Source of the DNA: Distichodus sexfasciatus
Lineage: Eukaryota; Chordata; Actinopteri; Characiformes; Distichodontidae
Direction: 5' to 3'
NCBI GenBank assembly: GCA_032718565.1
Contig: JAVGVS010000109.1
Coordinates: 1,227,917 to 1,291,916 of the forward strand
Length of the DNA stretch: 64,000 nucleotides
How positions within the stretch are numbered: the first letter of the stretch is position 1; the number at the start of each line of letters is the position of its first letter. The position numbers and the translations under genes were made by a program. The notes beneath the pieces were generated by a model. The model was not told where the DNA came from. It ran no database searches and worked only from the letters and a program-made list of their open reading frames with translations. This document shows, in pieces, positions 1 to 14,060 of this stretch.

Positions 1-433
1 AAGAAACCTTAAAATAACTACATCTAAAGAATAAAAGTATATAGGGGAAAAAAAGCAATAACTAAGAGCTATAAAATATTTTTGATGAATATATTGTGAA
101 TAAATCAAACCTTGATCTGTTATTTGTCTATCGAACCAAATTGGCTGTATTGTTAAACCCGCAAAACTATAAATAATAATAATAATGTACCAACTGAATA
201 AAACTGGCTTCATCTAATGGGCTTTAATGTAAGTTGACTGTATTGTTACACCGCTCTCCGTAATGCACGTTAAATAATGTCCGCTTGTCAGTTTCATTCA
301 GTTTTGTCCAGCACATTATTTTGTTTAGTTTTTAGATTGACTAATGTCTGTGGTCGGGGGATAGTGTATTCCAGAAAAAGTGTGGGCCTTTCGGAGCCTT
401 TTCAAGCCTGTTTTTTCCTTCTCGCATCTCCAG
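1..433. other. AT-rich leader to the actin pseudogene
   Basis: This stretch is AT-rich and holds no supported gene. Its right end (to 433) looks like intron sequence ending in a CAG acceptor before the first recognisable actin exon. I could not recognise the actin exon that should encode codons 1-41, so it is lost or lies outside the window. Confidence 0.5.
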
Positions 434-2166
<1,733 letters not shown>

Positions 2167-2169
2167 GCT

Positions 2170-3429
2170 CTCGCCAGCTACTCCTCCATCTGGCCGCCGA
2201 TTCCGTGCGACGCTGCAGAGCTGCTGTCGCGCTGTTATTGTGGGACTATTATGTTTAGTGACGCCATCACGTAATGTAAACTAACTGAAGAGCTGACATT
2301 GCTAACACTTCAATGTTAGTGTGGGGAAGTAAAACGTCTCATTAAAATCCATTCTACACGGAAATGTTTTATTCATTGATGTCTGTGCCATCTTCTTTTT
2401 CCGTGATGAAGAACTACAATTTATGTGCTACTCTTGGCTTCAAATAAATATTCAAAAATATGGACTCTAAATCAATGATCTTGTAGGCATGGGCGAATAG
2501 GCTACAATTTGCAACAACCTCAAGAATAGAATGTCACCAAATAGCTTTTGTTTTGTTATAATCGAAGGTAAACCGACACCAGGTGTGTTCGAAGGGCCAT
2601 GGAATATCAACATTTGCACAACGCAACGCTTGCCTCTTGTTGTCTAACCGAGAAACGGATTTATCGACAGATCTAGTTTACATCAAGTCCCTTTCTACCT
2701 CTGTCCATGTTTTGTTTCGGCCCAAATGATCAATACGCAAATAAAAATGGAAAATATATTTTTAAAAATCACACCTCATTAAGCTTTTGTGCCCTCCTGA
2801 ACATTTTAGTATGTGATTGTAAAAGTAATTATTTTTAAAGACTCAATGGAAAAGCAACTTCCTGTTCTACAGGCACTCAGTTATATTTACATTGCTCTGT
2901 GGTTTGTTTATAGTTGATTAACTAGTGGGATGGACTGTTGAGGTTCGCGCACTGGTCAGCATATACAATGCACACAGTGAAGTACAGTCTGAGTCTCTGT
3001 ATATATCATAACTTCTGAATTGCAACACATGATGTCAGTCGTATTTGTACTTTATGACCAATGGCCCTAGAATTGGCCAGGCCTTCAAATTTCTCACCAA
3101 AGTATGCTAACATGGCGGTTTATAAATATAGACAATGGACAATACACGTTCCAGTACACGAGAGAATACACAATTAATAACAGGCATTGGAAAACCATGG
3201 ATTCACTCTATATTTACCAAACAGGGTTGGTAAGGTAACGAGGTATTGCGTGAATACAATTATTCATCAATCACTGTCATGTCACAATTCAGTTACGTCA
3301 AACGACATGGATGTGCTCACTTATTTATTTATGATTTAAACGAATAGACTGAAACTGAATTATGGCAATGCGTCACAAAAATAACCACCCGTCATAATTC
3401 AGTTATGTCAAAAAAAAAAATATATATAT

Positions 3430-3493
<64 letters not shown>

Positions 3494-3655
3494 GAAGATA
3501 AACTGTAAATTCATCTTCTCTGTAATTTTTGACGCAAATCTATTATTACCACAATAAACATATAGAAGACCGATGTATACGTGGGTCGTGCATAAGTGTA
3601 TTCTGGACGACATCTCCAAATAAGATAATACGACTTCAACTCTCAATTTATTAAT
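2170..3655. other. Actin pseudogene to ccsap spacer
   Basis: No gene is visible. The left part resembles an actin 3' untranslated region. The right part holds the AT microsatellite at 3421-3490. Otherwise this is AT-rich single-copy-looking DNA. Confidence 0.5.
3421..3490. repeat. (AT)n microsatellite
   Basis: About 70 bp of nearly pure AT dinucleotide repeat directly follows an A run. It can extrude as a cruciform. Short open frames across it are artefacts. Confidence 0.97.
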
Positions 3656-3933
3656 TTAAGTGGATTATCTGCGTGCGCGCTTCGACTGGCCGTGTGCGCG
3701 CCTCGAAGCGTGAGCGCGCGGCGGGTTTCGCGCATGCGCGGAGCGACGCACCGAGGGCGCGACGTCTACTGATGGCTGTACGCAGACGCTGTTTTCCCAC
3801 TAATTCCCTCAGTAGAATAACAGTTTCACAGACGCGGCCGATGTCGTAGAATTCTTGTAAACGCGAGGACGAGATGCTGGACGAGCTGCTTTCATTCATC
3901 CCGACGCTGGGAGTGTAAGAGAGGCCGAGAGTG
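3656..3933 (+). promoter_or_regulatory. CpG-rich ccsap promoter and putative non-coding exon 1
   Basis: A sharp CpG-dense island stands out in AT-rich surroundings, with many GCGC/CGCG steps at 3670-3760. It ends in a good splice donor (GTG then GTAAGA) at 3933/3934. The next acceptor in the same direction is at 5674-5675, 25 bases ahead of the ccsap ATG. I infer a promoter and a 5' UTR exon ending at 3933; the transcription start is not visible. Confidence 0.6.
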
Positions 3934-4374
3934 GTAAGAATTAAACCCTAATGATGTCCGTAGTTGATGTAGTAGGTTGTTTACCTACTCAGGACAGGTA
4001 CCGTCACGAAACGTAAACATGCCGAACTATTGCTTTTTACCCTAAATCTGTTCATTTATACCAAACAGATGCATATGATGCACGGAATTCATGTAGAGCT
4101 GCTTTTTTAAATTTTGTGCATTATGATGGTCACAACAGCAATAATAATTGTTGCACGAATAGTCATTGTGCATGCATTAAAATTTAGACATGCATTCGAC
4201 GCACATATATACGATTGAATAATAATAATGCTAGTAATACTTGTGTGAGAGGATCTCGAATCCAGTCATATATTGTGGTCATAGTAGACACATCAGTTTA
4301 TGTATTATGTAAGACATATAAATAAATAATGTCGTTCGAGTGGCTACACTGCAGAGTAACTAGAATAAAGAGGA

Positions 4375-4630
4375 TAAAATTCCTGCGGCCGCGTCCAGGC
4401 TCTGTGTCGTCTCACGCTTTAAAGAGGCAGTGCAGAGCTCGGATTATCACAGGCGGATGAGATCTTGTCACTCCATTTCTTCCCTCCTTCACACTGGCAG
4501 CGACGCGACGCGACGCAATCAAGCGCTCATTCATTTTCCCCACAGCGGGCGATTTCGCGGAGGGGGCGGGGCCTGCGAGGCCAGGTGGGCGGAGCCGGTA
4601 GCGCGAGGAAGTTTGATATGCAAATGAGGG
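4375..4630 (+). promoter_or_regulatory. Second GC-rich island in ccsap intron 1, with GC boxes and octamer
   Basis: Inside the inferred first intron is another CG-rich block. It carries two GC-box-like cores (GGGGCGGGGC near 4563 and GTGGGCGGAG near 4586) and a perfect POU octamer ATGCAAAT at 4618-4625. It could be an alternative promoter or an intronic enhancer. No exon was recognised beside it. Confidence 0.4.
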
Positions 4631-4894
4631 GAATAGAGAGGCCACGATTACCGATAAGTTCCAATATTCGATCTTGCACACACGATTAATCGGGAATTGT
4701 TTTTTTGTCTCCGCGTTTTTTTCCTTTATTTTTCACATGTATTGTTATACAAGTACAACACGTAATGAGAGGATCGTGACTGACTGAATGAATGAATTTA
4801 GATGAAAATAAATGGAAGAAAATAGGTTCTTAAACATGAATTTGTTCATTATCTGATTTTTGCGGGGGGGACTACGGACACAAGGGGAGGACAC

Positions 4895-5115
4895 AGCGCA
4901 TGGCGCAGTGGTGGCGTAACGGTAGGGTGTTCGCCCCGCGATCAGAAGATCGCAGGTTCGAATCCAGAGCTGGTAAAGTTACCACTGAGCAAGGTACACA
5001 GCTCCCCGGGCGCTTGTCAGCCTCCCACTGCTCCTTCACGGACGGATCAAACGCAGAGTTCACATTTTGTTGTGGTGCGCTTTGTGCTGTGCTGTGGTGT
5101 GTTCGCAATGACAAA
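4895..5115 (+). repeat. tRNA-derived SINE with intact A and B boxes
   Basis: The head contains a Pol III A-box-like TGGCGCAGTGG at 4901-4911 and a perfect B box GGTTCGAATCC at 4955-4965. The stretch ATCAGAAG plus GGTAGGGTGT resembles tRNA-Trp by memory. The body (CTGCTCC...TCACGGA...) recurs at 13470-13640, 13640-13850 and 54025-54165. It cannot fold as a full tRNA: the acceptor arm and a normal anticodon loop are absent. Confidence 0.75.
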
Positions 5116-5119
5116 TAAT

Positions 5120-5520
5120 CACTCACTTTCACACACACTCTCACAGTCACGCCTTACGGAGTCAATTAAGATTAACGCATTGTTTTGGACTGTGGGAAGA
5201 AACTGGAGCCCCCAGAGAAATCCCATGCAAACACAGGGAGAGCATGCAAACTTCACAGAGAAAGGCCATATGGCCAACCCCAGGATCGAGCCCAGGACCT
5301 TCTCACTGTGAGGCTTCAGAAGCATTTGTTGCTGTTGGGGGGACAGTCTGATGATGAGTGTGGGAGTCCTCCCCCAGAAAATTTTTAACAAAGTTGATGC
5401 CATTTATTACTAATATTCTACATGTTAAATGTGGGGGGGGTCCAACCGAATATAATGGCCGCAACGCCTAAGTGTGAGGTGACAGCGCTAACCACCGCAC
5501 CACTATGTCACCCCATTCCT
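5120..5520 (-). repeat. Dispersed teleost repeat, interrupted
   Basis: The segment with GGGAAGAAACTGGAG and GAGAGCATGCAAACTTC is the reverse complement of the repeat at 26225-26575 (TTTGCATGCTCTC, TTTCCTCCCACAGTCC). It is a common fish family that looks SINE-like or tail-derived. The stretch 5314-5479 is foreign to the family and flanked by TGTGAGG on both sides (5307-5313 and 5473-5479), so a second element inserted here. Confidence 0.65.
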
Positions 5521-5700
5521 AAACTTTAAACTTGGAGTTTTATGCCTTTATAATCTTTTATAAGGTCAGCACAAATGTGACTCCTCACTTTAGATGTTAA
5601 CCCTTTGATTTTTGGTGAAATGTACATATTATAGCTACTGATATTGTACCATTTTCACCCTTTATCTGCCCTTAGGTGACGTTTAAAATCAGGCCTGACG

Positions 5701-7335
5701 ATGAGCAATAACATGACAACAAAGAAGGTGCGAACGGAGTATATGAAGAAGTTCCGTGACCCAAAATGGGAGACCTTCTCCAAGTGCTACGAGGACTCGT
5801 TGAAGTACAGACTGACCCGTCGTCTGATGGAGCAGACACACAGGCCGCTTTTCGGCGACGGCTGGGACAGTGGCTCTGACTCCAGCGGGAGATCCAGCCC
5901 CAGGTTGCGTGGGACGATCGAGTCCTCCACCCCAAAACCGCTCACGTCCTCCTCCGAGTCCAAAGGGGAGAACGTGGAGAATGTGGAGAACGTGCAGGAG
6001 TCCTGGGGGGCAAAGGTCAATGGAGACGTGCATGCAGACGCTCCTGATGCTTCTGCAGGGGAGAGTTCACTTCCTGTAGGTAGGTTGTTGATGCCAGAAT
6101 GCCTGGGCAGTTAAATATTACCAGATGATTGATTGGTTGGTTGGTTTGTTAAGTGATTTGGTGTTGGGTTGGTTGATTAGTGGGTTGACTGAATAATTAC
6201 TGGGTTGTATTGGTGCTAAATTTGTGTATATTCTGATTTATTGGTCATTATGTTTTAGAGAACGGTTACCTGCACGTGGTTGAGAATGGCCCCTCGAAGG
6301 TTGGCGTGAGGAGGAGTCAGAGGCGCAGAGTGGCTCGCTCAGAGCCCAGCTACCCTCACCGTGAGCCGGACACTGAATCCACTGCCGACTCGGTGCTGAG
6401 AAAGCCAAGCCGGGCCAAGAGCCAACCTCCGGGCAGCGGCAAGGAGCAGACGTCCAACCGAGACGACAGACGCTCGTTTATCCGATACGACTGGGCCGAG
6501 AGGAACATGGAGACCAGGGAGCGCAGGAGGGCCAACATGAGAGCCTCCGTCTCTGCTGGAGAGGTAAAGATGGAGAAGCAAAAGTTTGTGCTAGGACTGG
6601 GTGATATGACCTCTAATTTAAATGAACATTTTACCTTGATTATGATTAATGATTATCTTGTTGGGGTTTTTGCCCTCATAGTTTGCTGAGTTTCTAGTTG
6701 AAAAACTCAGAAAACAGCAAATGAGCACTAATCTGCTAATGATTGGTAGTTGGCTTCATTTGTCATTAGCGTTTTTTGGTTGTGTGTCCTGTAAGAGGGA
6801 AACGAGACACCATGATATCACTCTCTGCTCTACTGGCAGCATTTTGATAAATAATTCAGCCCAAGTTGGGTGTCGGAAGGTGTTCAGTTCACCCACTTAG
6901 TGAAAAGGAAATACTGGAATTAGCCTGATACATGAGGTTTCACTTGTGGCCGAGCTGTGGAATGTCCTAAGTTCTGATTGGCGAACCAGTCCATCTGTTG
7001 TTTATCAGGAGGTGCCTACTTTGATAGGTTAGGGGCCAACTCCCTGACCGTTACACTGCCATCTATTTTACAGATATTCCTGGGTGGTATTACACTACCA
7101 AACTGTAAATTGTTTTCAAGTTGTAAATTATTTGGCTGATTTTATTTCCGCACAGATCCATCGGGCCGACGTAGGGGTCCAAACCCGGCGAGACTCGGAA
7201 AAACGCGGAAAGACTTCGGACCGGCGGCGAGCAAGATCGGCCGACCTGGAGAAATCGAGGCGTTCCGAGTTGGTTGCGGTGAATGACCGCTGGATGACCG
7301 AATATATGCGCTGCTTCTCTGCCAGGCTGAGGTAG
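5701..7335 (+). CDS. ccsap: Centriole, cilia and spindle-associated protein
   Basis: Coding exons are 5701-6079, 6259-6563 and 7156-7335 (864 nt, 287 residues); phases match at both junctions and all splice sites are GT-AG. The upstream acceptor at 5674-5675 gives a short 5' UTR before the ATG. The N-terminal block (residues ~11-48) carries EYMKKFRDPKWE, CYEDSLKYRLTRRLMEQ and TH, matching CCSAP EYMKRYQEPRWEEY...YRLGRRLLEQAH. The C-terminus WMTEYMRCFSAR is the family signature. Between them lies a low-complexity Ser/Glu- and Arg-rich region. CCSAP binds microtubules at centrioles, cilia and spindles; zebrafish work links it to ciliary beating. Length is close to the human protein (about 270). 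A first AATAAA lies at 8078-8083. The neighbouring actin relic and rhou reproduce the human 1q42 order. Confidence 0.93.
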
Positions 7336-8077
7336 AGGAAGAGAGCGGAGCGAACTGAGGGATGGTGAACCAAATTTTTCAAAATTTCACAAAACATGAT
7401 TACGCCGTTTTCATCATTCACGTCTCTGGACGAAACTGGACATTACGGTATGTCTATGCTCACCATCTGATCTGTTTTACGAGTAAGCAAATATCAAATT
7501 TTTGGGAAAGGAAGAAGGGGTGAACTTTCCCTTCAACAGTTTCAGTCAGCGATTACGGGTTGCAGGCACAGATCCCAAAACCAGCATTGAAGGACTGTTT
7601 TCTACTTCGATATGGAACACGTCAGGGCTGCAGGAAATGCAGAATTTTAGCGTCATTCCGTTTGCATATAATACGGCAAATGAGAATGTTTTAATAGACT
7701 CTCTGCCATTTCATTACTTATGTTGCTGGTTATACTGTATAATTTTCTCACTACTCTTGTAAGTTTGCAGCAGCACATTTGAAATCCGGATGCTAAAACA
7801 TAACAGATGGCATGCAACGATTGGGGTTAATTTATTTTCTTAAATATCCACTTGATGAATGACATGATTCCAAAATTGTAAATGAGCTGAGAAACCTCGT
7901 TTAGACTCTTTTGATGGCATGTGCATTGTTTGTTGTGTTGTTTGTTTGGTGGCTTTATTTGAATGCTTTTACAACATATTTCAGTTCTGCTTTTCACATA
8001 ACACTTATTTAAGTACATTTCGAACTTAGCCTTTAATATCTGAGTGGACCAAAAGTTGTTTCAAAGAGTTTAAATGT

Positions 8078-8083
8078 AATAAA
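8078..8083 (+). terminator. Candidate ccsap poly(A) signal
   Basis: This is the first AATAAA downstream of the ccsap stop on this strand, giving a 3' UTR of roughly 0.75 kb. No cleavage data are available. Confidence 0.4.
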
Positions 8084-9719
8084 TGTGTTTAATTACTTGC
8101 AGAAAGCTACCTGTTCACGGATCACATTTTAGATGGACGTTGTTCTTTCACAGACTGATGATGTTAAAATGTTTATTTTGTGTGACTGTCGATGGCAATC
8201 AGCAAATTTTATGAATGTGTTCACTTCGCACCAGCCTTCAGTGTAGATTCAGTTTATCACACTGTTTTTGAACCTAATTTATTACCATCCACCCCAATGC
8301 TTACGAGATATCAGCAGTTTGTCACTGCGAGGTCTTGAATGATATTTTTAATCGAAACACAGCACATACTGTAGAATTTGAACATTCCCAGCAGGACTCC
8401 CCTTTGCTCTTGCGGACTGGCTTAACTTTGTCTTATATTCAGATTGTGTAAGAGGTTTGTTTGCTTGTGCTTTCTAGAAATAATTCTTATTTACCACAAA
8501 GGAGGCGGTTAAATTCAGAATGTTGTTATTTATAATACAGCTGATATATATTCTCATCTCTGACTTGCTTTTGCAAATTATTACAAATTATTTTGCAATG
8601 ATGTTTACATTTCTAACCACTGTATTTGTACAGAAGATAAACTAGCAACACTGTTCAGGAGAAAAAATAGCAAACACAACATGCAGTTAGATATATTTTC
8701 ATCTGTGACTAAAGCCACTTTGGAGCATTGCTGTGAATTAATAAAATCATGATTGTTGAGAGACTTCATCATTATTTGCACTTTTACAAATATGAACGAC
8801 AAAATTATGTATAGTAGGTTAGAATGGAGGTCCACGCATAATTTTTAAGCAACTCAAAGGAAAGTGTCATTTTTAAATGTTTTTCAATTTTCCAGTGTAA
8901 GAGGAGATAAAGTGTCTAAAATGTTTGTGCAAAATCAGCTTGACATGTCTTTTGGACACATGTGTTAACTGAAGTGTTTAAACACATAGAAACACATTAA
9001 ACATCTCAATAATCAATTGGCTTTATTAGTAATTATAATTCAAATGTATCTATAGCATGATATATTTTTACATTTATCTGTAGGAAACATAAATTCCTAA
9101 CATTTCATCAGTTCCCGGTGTTTCACAAGTTACATGATTTTCTGGCATTTGTTAAACGACAAGCAGATTTCAGTCTTGCAGTAACTTATCCTATGATATC
9201 ATTATCCTAATGATATGTTCACTGTGGACAACTAGTTGGCACGGCGTCTACAGCTGGCATGCCAGTCATTATTGTACTGGACAAAACGTCCAGCTTCATA
9301 CCTCGGTGACAGGAACCGAAAGAGTTGTCAGACTGGCACTGTAACAGTCTAGTCCCAGTGCTGATATAAAACCAGGTGTTGGGTCTCAATAGTGAGGCAT
9401 AAGGCATAATTTTAGAAAGGGGTTAGGGGCATTTTAATACAAGGATGGAGAGTCCAGACCACAGTTCAGGTCATTTAACTGCAGCTGGTCGAGGCCTGCT
9501 AACTTATCTGTTTTCACAGACCAGTTGTGGGGTGGGGAGGGGACAAATCTCAGACTTTTCGGCAGCACCTGGTGGCGATACTTTGCTCATGCATAGGACT
9601 TTAAAGAAGAAATAATAATCAGTGTAACAGAGTAGCAGCGTTAACAGCGTATGTAAAAATGGAGACTATGAATTAAGGCAGATGATATAAAATATGACTA
9701 TAAAATACGGCAGAAAATA

Positions 9720-10150
9720 CGTTGCTCACATCATGTCCTTTGAATACAACCAGATTTCACAGGGGAAGCCGTTTCTGGCAGCGTGTTGCCGAAAAGTGTA
9801 TCCACTTTTAATTTTGCATTTCTGTTGCTCACATCATTATCTGCTTTGAGTAACTTGTACTGTATTTGAGAGTGTTATGTCTTCCCTATTCAAGTTTCAC
9901 AGCCATATCTGCAGTACAGCCAGATTTAATGGGGGAAGCGTTTTTCGGCAGTATTTTGCCGAAAAGTGTATCCCCCTTTAAATTTGCATTTCTGTACGTC
10001 AAATTATCATGTGCTTTGTGAAACTTGTTTTTGAAAGTATTATTTCTTACCTATTACCCAGGTTTCAGAGCCGGATTTAACAGGGACTTCTCTTACGGCA
10101 TGACATCCCCTTTCGTTTACCACAACATAAACGTCAGGGTGGACACAAGC
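9720..10150. repeat. Divergent tandem repeat of about 150-170 bp
   Basis: The phrase CCAGATTT(C/A)A followed by GGGGAAG recurs at about 9749 and 9918, with a weaker third copy near 10068. Each of the first two copies continues into TTGCCGAAAAGTGTATCC and a TTTGCATTTCTG stretch. Period is about 169 then 150 bp. Origin unknown. Confidence 0.6.
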
Positions 10151-10739
10151 CATGTTTTACCCCCAGGATAATCAATCTATACGTCTATAAATCTATGAAT
10201 AAAAAGAAGTACTTGCACGTAAATTTTTTTCATTACATTTACACTGATCCTTAGCATCAAGTATACAACTTGGGAACAAAAATTGCATAATGTATTCCAT
10301 TTTCCTCCAAGTAACTTGCACAACACTGATTATCCTCAGTGTAAATGGAGAAAAACACACAGATAGCACAGAACAGGTGTTTGGCCCCAGATTTACACGG
10401 CTTGTCTGATTGGTCAGTTCCTCTTTCGGTCGCGTTTTGATTGGCTGTGAGGGTGTTGCGTGAGGGGGCGGCAACCGAAACAGCAGACGAGCAGCTGCCC
10501 CCACTTTCGTCTAAAACAATCACTGAGGGGGAGAAGCAACAAATGGCAATAAAAATCACAAAAAGCCTTCACAGAAAACCTAACATTCACCTAACATTAT
10601 CCTACCGAAGTGGGGGAAAGAGAAAGTGTTGATGAATTGTCAGTCAGAAGATACGAAAGCAGACAGCTGACAGCTAAACCCCGAGATTAGACGAGCTAGA
10701 GAACTGCAAGTCGTCCAGCTGTTCGCCTCACACTAAAAC

Positions 10740-11530
10740 ATATCTCCTACTATCTTTGTGAGGTACTTTCATTTACTCCCACAAAGACTAAATAAATGTT
10801 AATAATACTACAGCTACACCGAACCCTAACCTCAATAACCAAAAGTAAATATGATCAACATCAAAATCAAATTCAGGAAAAAAAACACATGTTCTTCCTC
10901 TTGAGAACCAATCCTCACACACAAAAATATCCTCACAAAGCCACAAATACCTGAGAAACCTCAATTTTTCCTCACAAATAACTTAAAAACCTGTCTACAC
11001 GAACACACCTTTCTATTATTGTGAGAAATGTTTGTTGACTCCCATTGCAACGAGATCTTTTTACTCTTTCAGTTTCTCAAATTAAACCTGGAACTTTTTC
11101 TGTAAAAACATTTTCCCTAGTTTTTGCATGTAAAATTGTTTCTGTATTTGTGTATTTGTCATAGACATGCGTAATGATTTGATGTAATACAACAACTACA
11201 GCTGACCCGAACCTCAGTAGCCAAAAGCAAATCTTTCCTCTCTTTTTCTCACACTTTCCTCAAATAAAAACAGCATTTTCCCTGTACATTACCTGAAAAG
11301 CTGCCCTCCGAATGTAAAACATGATTGATGGAGGTGTGAGATTGCGTGTGTGTTTGTTTGTTTTTGTGAGGACCTGATTGCTGGGAAATCTGAGATTTGT
11401 CTGATTTTTGTGGCACACAAAGGACACATTTATGTGTAAGAAATGGTCCTGAAATTGGAAATAAAAAATCAGTGCTTTTACAGAAAAGTTTATTTGAAAG
11501 ACCAAAACAGCAAGAAGATTAGAATTTGGT
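10740..11530 (-). repeat. Two reverse copies of the TG-flanked GGTTAGGGTTAGG repeat family
   Basis: Read on the minus strand, 10740-10860 and 11187-11240 contain CTTTTGGTTA(T/C)TGAGGTT followed by variants of AGGGTT(C)GGTGTAG, the core of the elements at 20043-20330, 20932-21215 and 41412-41688. They are older and more diverged than those copies. Confidence 0.55.
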
Positions 11531-12708
11531 TTGTATGTGTGTGTGTTTGGAGCCGCTTGTAGCAGCAGTGTTCAGAAGCCACTTCACCTGTTCCCATCTC
11601 CTGAGATTCTCAGGCAGCAGCTGTGACTGTTAAAGTACTTTAATGTGTTATATTTCTGTGGCTCTTCGTTTCAAATAACACTGAAACACTTGAGATTACA
11701 GTCAGAAACATTACACTTCATTTCTAAAACTATGCAGAATACTAAAACTAGATGTGTTTTTTTATTCTCATTTCAAATCTAAAATATCATTAAATATTCT
11801 TTTCTGTATTTTCTGAACTGCAAACAGAAGAATAATTAATTAAAAAATAATAATAAAAAGCATAAGAAAATAGCATAAAAACATGGCATTGTCTTCTTTG
11901 GATAAACAAATATTAAAACTATTCAAAATGTCTAAAAATTCTTATTTAAAAAGAAACAGTCCAAATTTGTTAAACTTGTTTTTGACTTATCAACATTACA
12001 CACAGAGTCAACATTCAGGAAATGTGAATAGGCAAAAAGGCAGTTTCTACAGCACAAAAAATAAAAGAATAGAATATGTAGAATATATAATATTCCCACC
12101 TTAAATGTTTTTTGTAATAGGAACTGTGACAAATTTAGCTCAGAGTTTTTCTATTCACCCAGTCTCTGACCCTGAGACTTCCAAGGCCATTAGCTAAGCC
12201 ATATTACTTGTCAGTAGATGAGCAGGAGTGAGGAATTAGCTCTGGCAAGCCGCAGACCTTTTCTCGACTCTGTTAATGCCACGCTATGGTGCGGACTGCG
12301 AACCCGACACTGCTATTTGTGATATGTGAAGGCACAATATCCACCTTGGAGTGTCTGTGTGTCTAAATTGGGCTCAGATGAAGTCATCACACCTTTGTGT
12401 TGAGCGGCCAGTCACAACGTCCCTCTGTGTTATGCAGTGTGGTAGGAATCTGATGATGTGACGTATTGTCTTTGTGTCAGTCTCACACATATACCCACAT
12501 AAATCTGGGCATACGTGCACACAAACATATCTCTGTCAGGATGAGCGGTGTCCTGGTTTATGTGTATTTTGGGGTGTAATGAAAACCTCAGTAATGAGGA
12601 AAACTAGTTCAAATTTCATTCAGGGGTGGGGAATACAGATTTTTGGTAAGTTGTGAGCACTTGATTGTCAGATTTTTTGGCTTTGTTAGGATTTTTTGTC
12701 CTCATAAA

Positions 12709-12731
12709 GTGTGTGTGTGTGTGTGTGTGTT
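12709..12731. repeat. (GT)n microsatellite
   Basis: Short pure GT run following a CTCATAAAGT segment; typical of the flank of the GGTTAGGG-type element. Confidence 0.9.
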
Positions 12732-13329
12732 TGGAGGTGTGTATTCAACACTTTATGAGAGCTGAGGAAAAATACTTTTTGAACCTAACTTTAATTTCAT
12801 ACAAGGCCATTTGTGTGTGTGAGCGTGTGTAGAACAAAGGAACAAACCAGGGATTGGCAAAGAGAAAGAGTGAGAGAAATGACATGAAATGAAGGTACTC
12901 TCTTCTCCTCTTTCAGCTCCTCTGGCATTCTGCAGTCCAGCAGATTCTAAATGAGGCCTGGCATCTGTGTGACCAAACGGGGGCGTGTGAGAGCTTCTAT
13001 AGACACAATACACACTTCATAGATCATTTTGAGATCGGGGTGAGGGCAGTGACTATATATATATAAACTGGACAGGGCTAAGCTAAACTGCAAGATCTTT
13101 CACAACTAAATGGTTTTTAAGTAAGTTTTGTCTTAATGTTTGCCAAAGGAGATAAATCGCTTATACCAGTTTTTTTTCACCCAAATTCAAATCCAACTCA
13201 GTTTTGTGAAATCACCACCATCAGGCTGATGTGTCAGTGTAAAATTAAGTAAGAAAAATCACAATAAGACGAGGTTTTGGACTAGTCTAAAGCCTTAGCT
13301 TGGCACTTGATCTACAGCACTTGACCAAC

Positions 13330-13347
13330 AGTGCCCTCTAGAGGTTG
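13330..13347. promoter_or_regulatory. CTCF-like site (weak)
   Basis: The sequence TGCCCTCTAGAGG matches the reverse CTCF core (TGCCCTCTNSTGG) at all but one base by eye. It lies in the ccsap-rhou spacer. Occupancy is unknown. Confidence 0.3.
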
Positions 13348-13469
13348 GAAATGAACTGTAACTTCTGATTTGGAAGGAGAAATTATTTTAATTGTGCTTA
13401 AACAGCAGTGAACAGCTGTAACTTCTGTATTATAAGCTAACTGTCATAGAAGTAAATTAGGGCAATTTG

Positions 13470-13640
13470 TAGCGAACCGGTTACAGAGTTGGCCCCAGTC
13501 AGAGAGTCATCGGTTAAAGTTCACCTGTAAGAGATACCACTGAGGTACTTATGAGCAAGGTACAACTTCCAAACACTGCTCCCTGGGCACTGCCCAAAGG
13601 TCAAAATTACACCTGGTCAACCAACAAGCTGGTCAATTAA
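13470..13640 (+). repeat. SINE copy, left arm of an inverted pair
   Basis: It shares the order of the 4895 SINE: head GTAGCG..CCGGTTACAGAG, GTCAGAGAGTCATCGG, then ACCACTGAGGTAC, GAGCAAGGTAC and CTGCTCCCTGGGC. The B box is degraded (GGTTAAAGTTC), so Pol III activity is unlikely. Confidence 0.65.
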
Positions 13641-13850
13641 TAACAACACACAGTTCACCACAACGTAATGAGACCTCTGCATTTGACCCATCCATGAAGG
13701 AGCAGCAGGCAGCACCTAGGGCGCAGTGCTTGAGGATGGTAGCTTGCTCATGAGTACCTCAGTGGTACCTTTACCGGTCCAGAACTTGAACCGGAGACCT
13801 TTCAATCATAGGGCAAACTCACTAATCGTTACAATGAAGGCAAAAGAAAG
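13640..13850 (-). repeat. SINE copy, right arm of an inverted pair
   Basis: Reverse orientation copy of the same SINE: TTCATGGATGGGTCAAATGC on the minus strand, then GTACCTCAGTGGTACC, CCGGTCC and a head ending near 13845. With the plus copy immediately to the left it forms a tail-to-tail inverted repeat that could fold in RNA. Confidence 0.65.
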
Positions 13851-14014
13851 ATATTTTTACTTTTGTCCCCACCTATAGTCTACCTAAAATTCGCCAAGTG
13901 GCACGTCTGCACCTAATAAGGCCAATATTAATATGTAATAATAGATAAGTAAATAATCAAATAGATAAATATATAGGTGTATTCTTGTCTTTTTGTCCAG
14001 ATTTGTTTTGATAA

Positions 14015-14015
14015 A

Positions 14016-14047
<32 letters not shown>

Positions 14048-14060
14048 ACACACACACACA
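14015..14060. repeat. (CA)n microsatellite
   Basis: About 45 bp of CA repeat with one interruption (CAGACA). Confidence 0.95.

Noticed and set aside
4901..4975. A genuine tRNA gene
   Set aside because: A and B boxes are good, but the acceptor arm does not pair and the sequence runs into a SINE body repeated elsewhere in the window.
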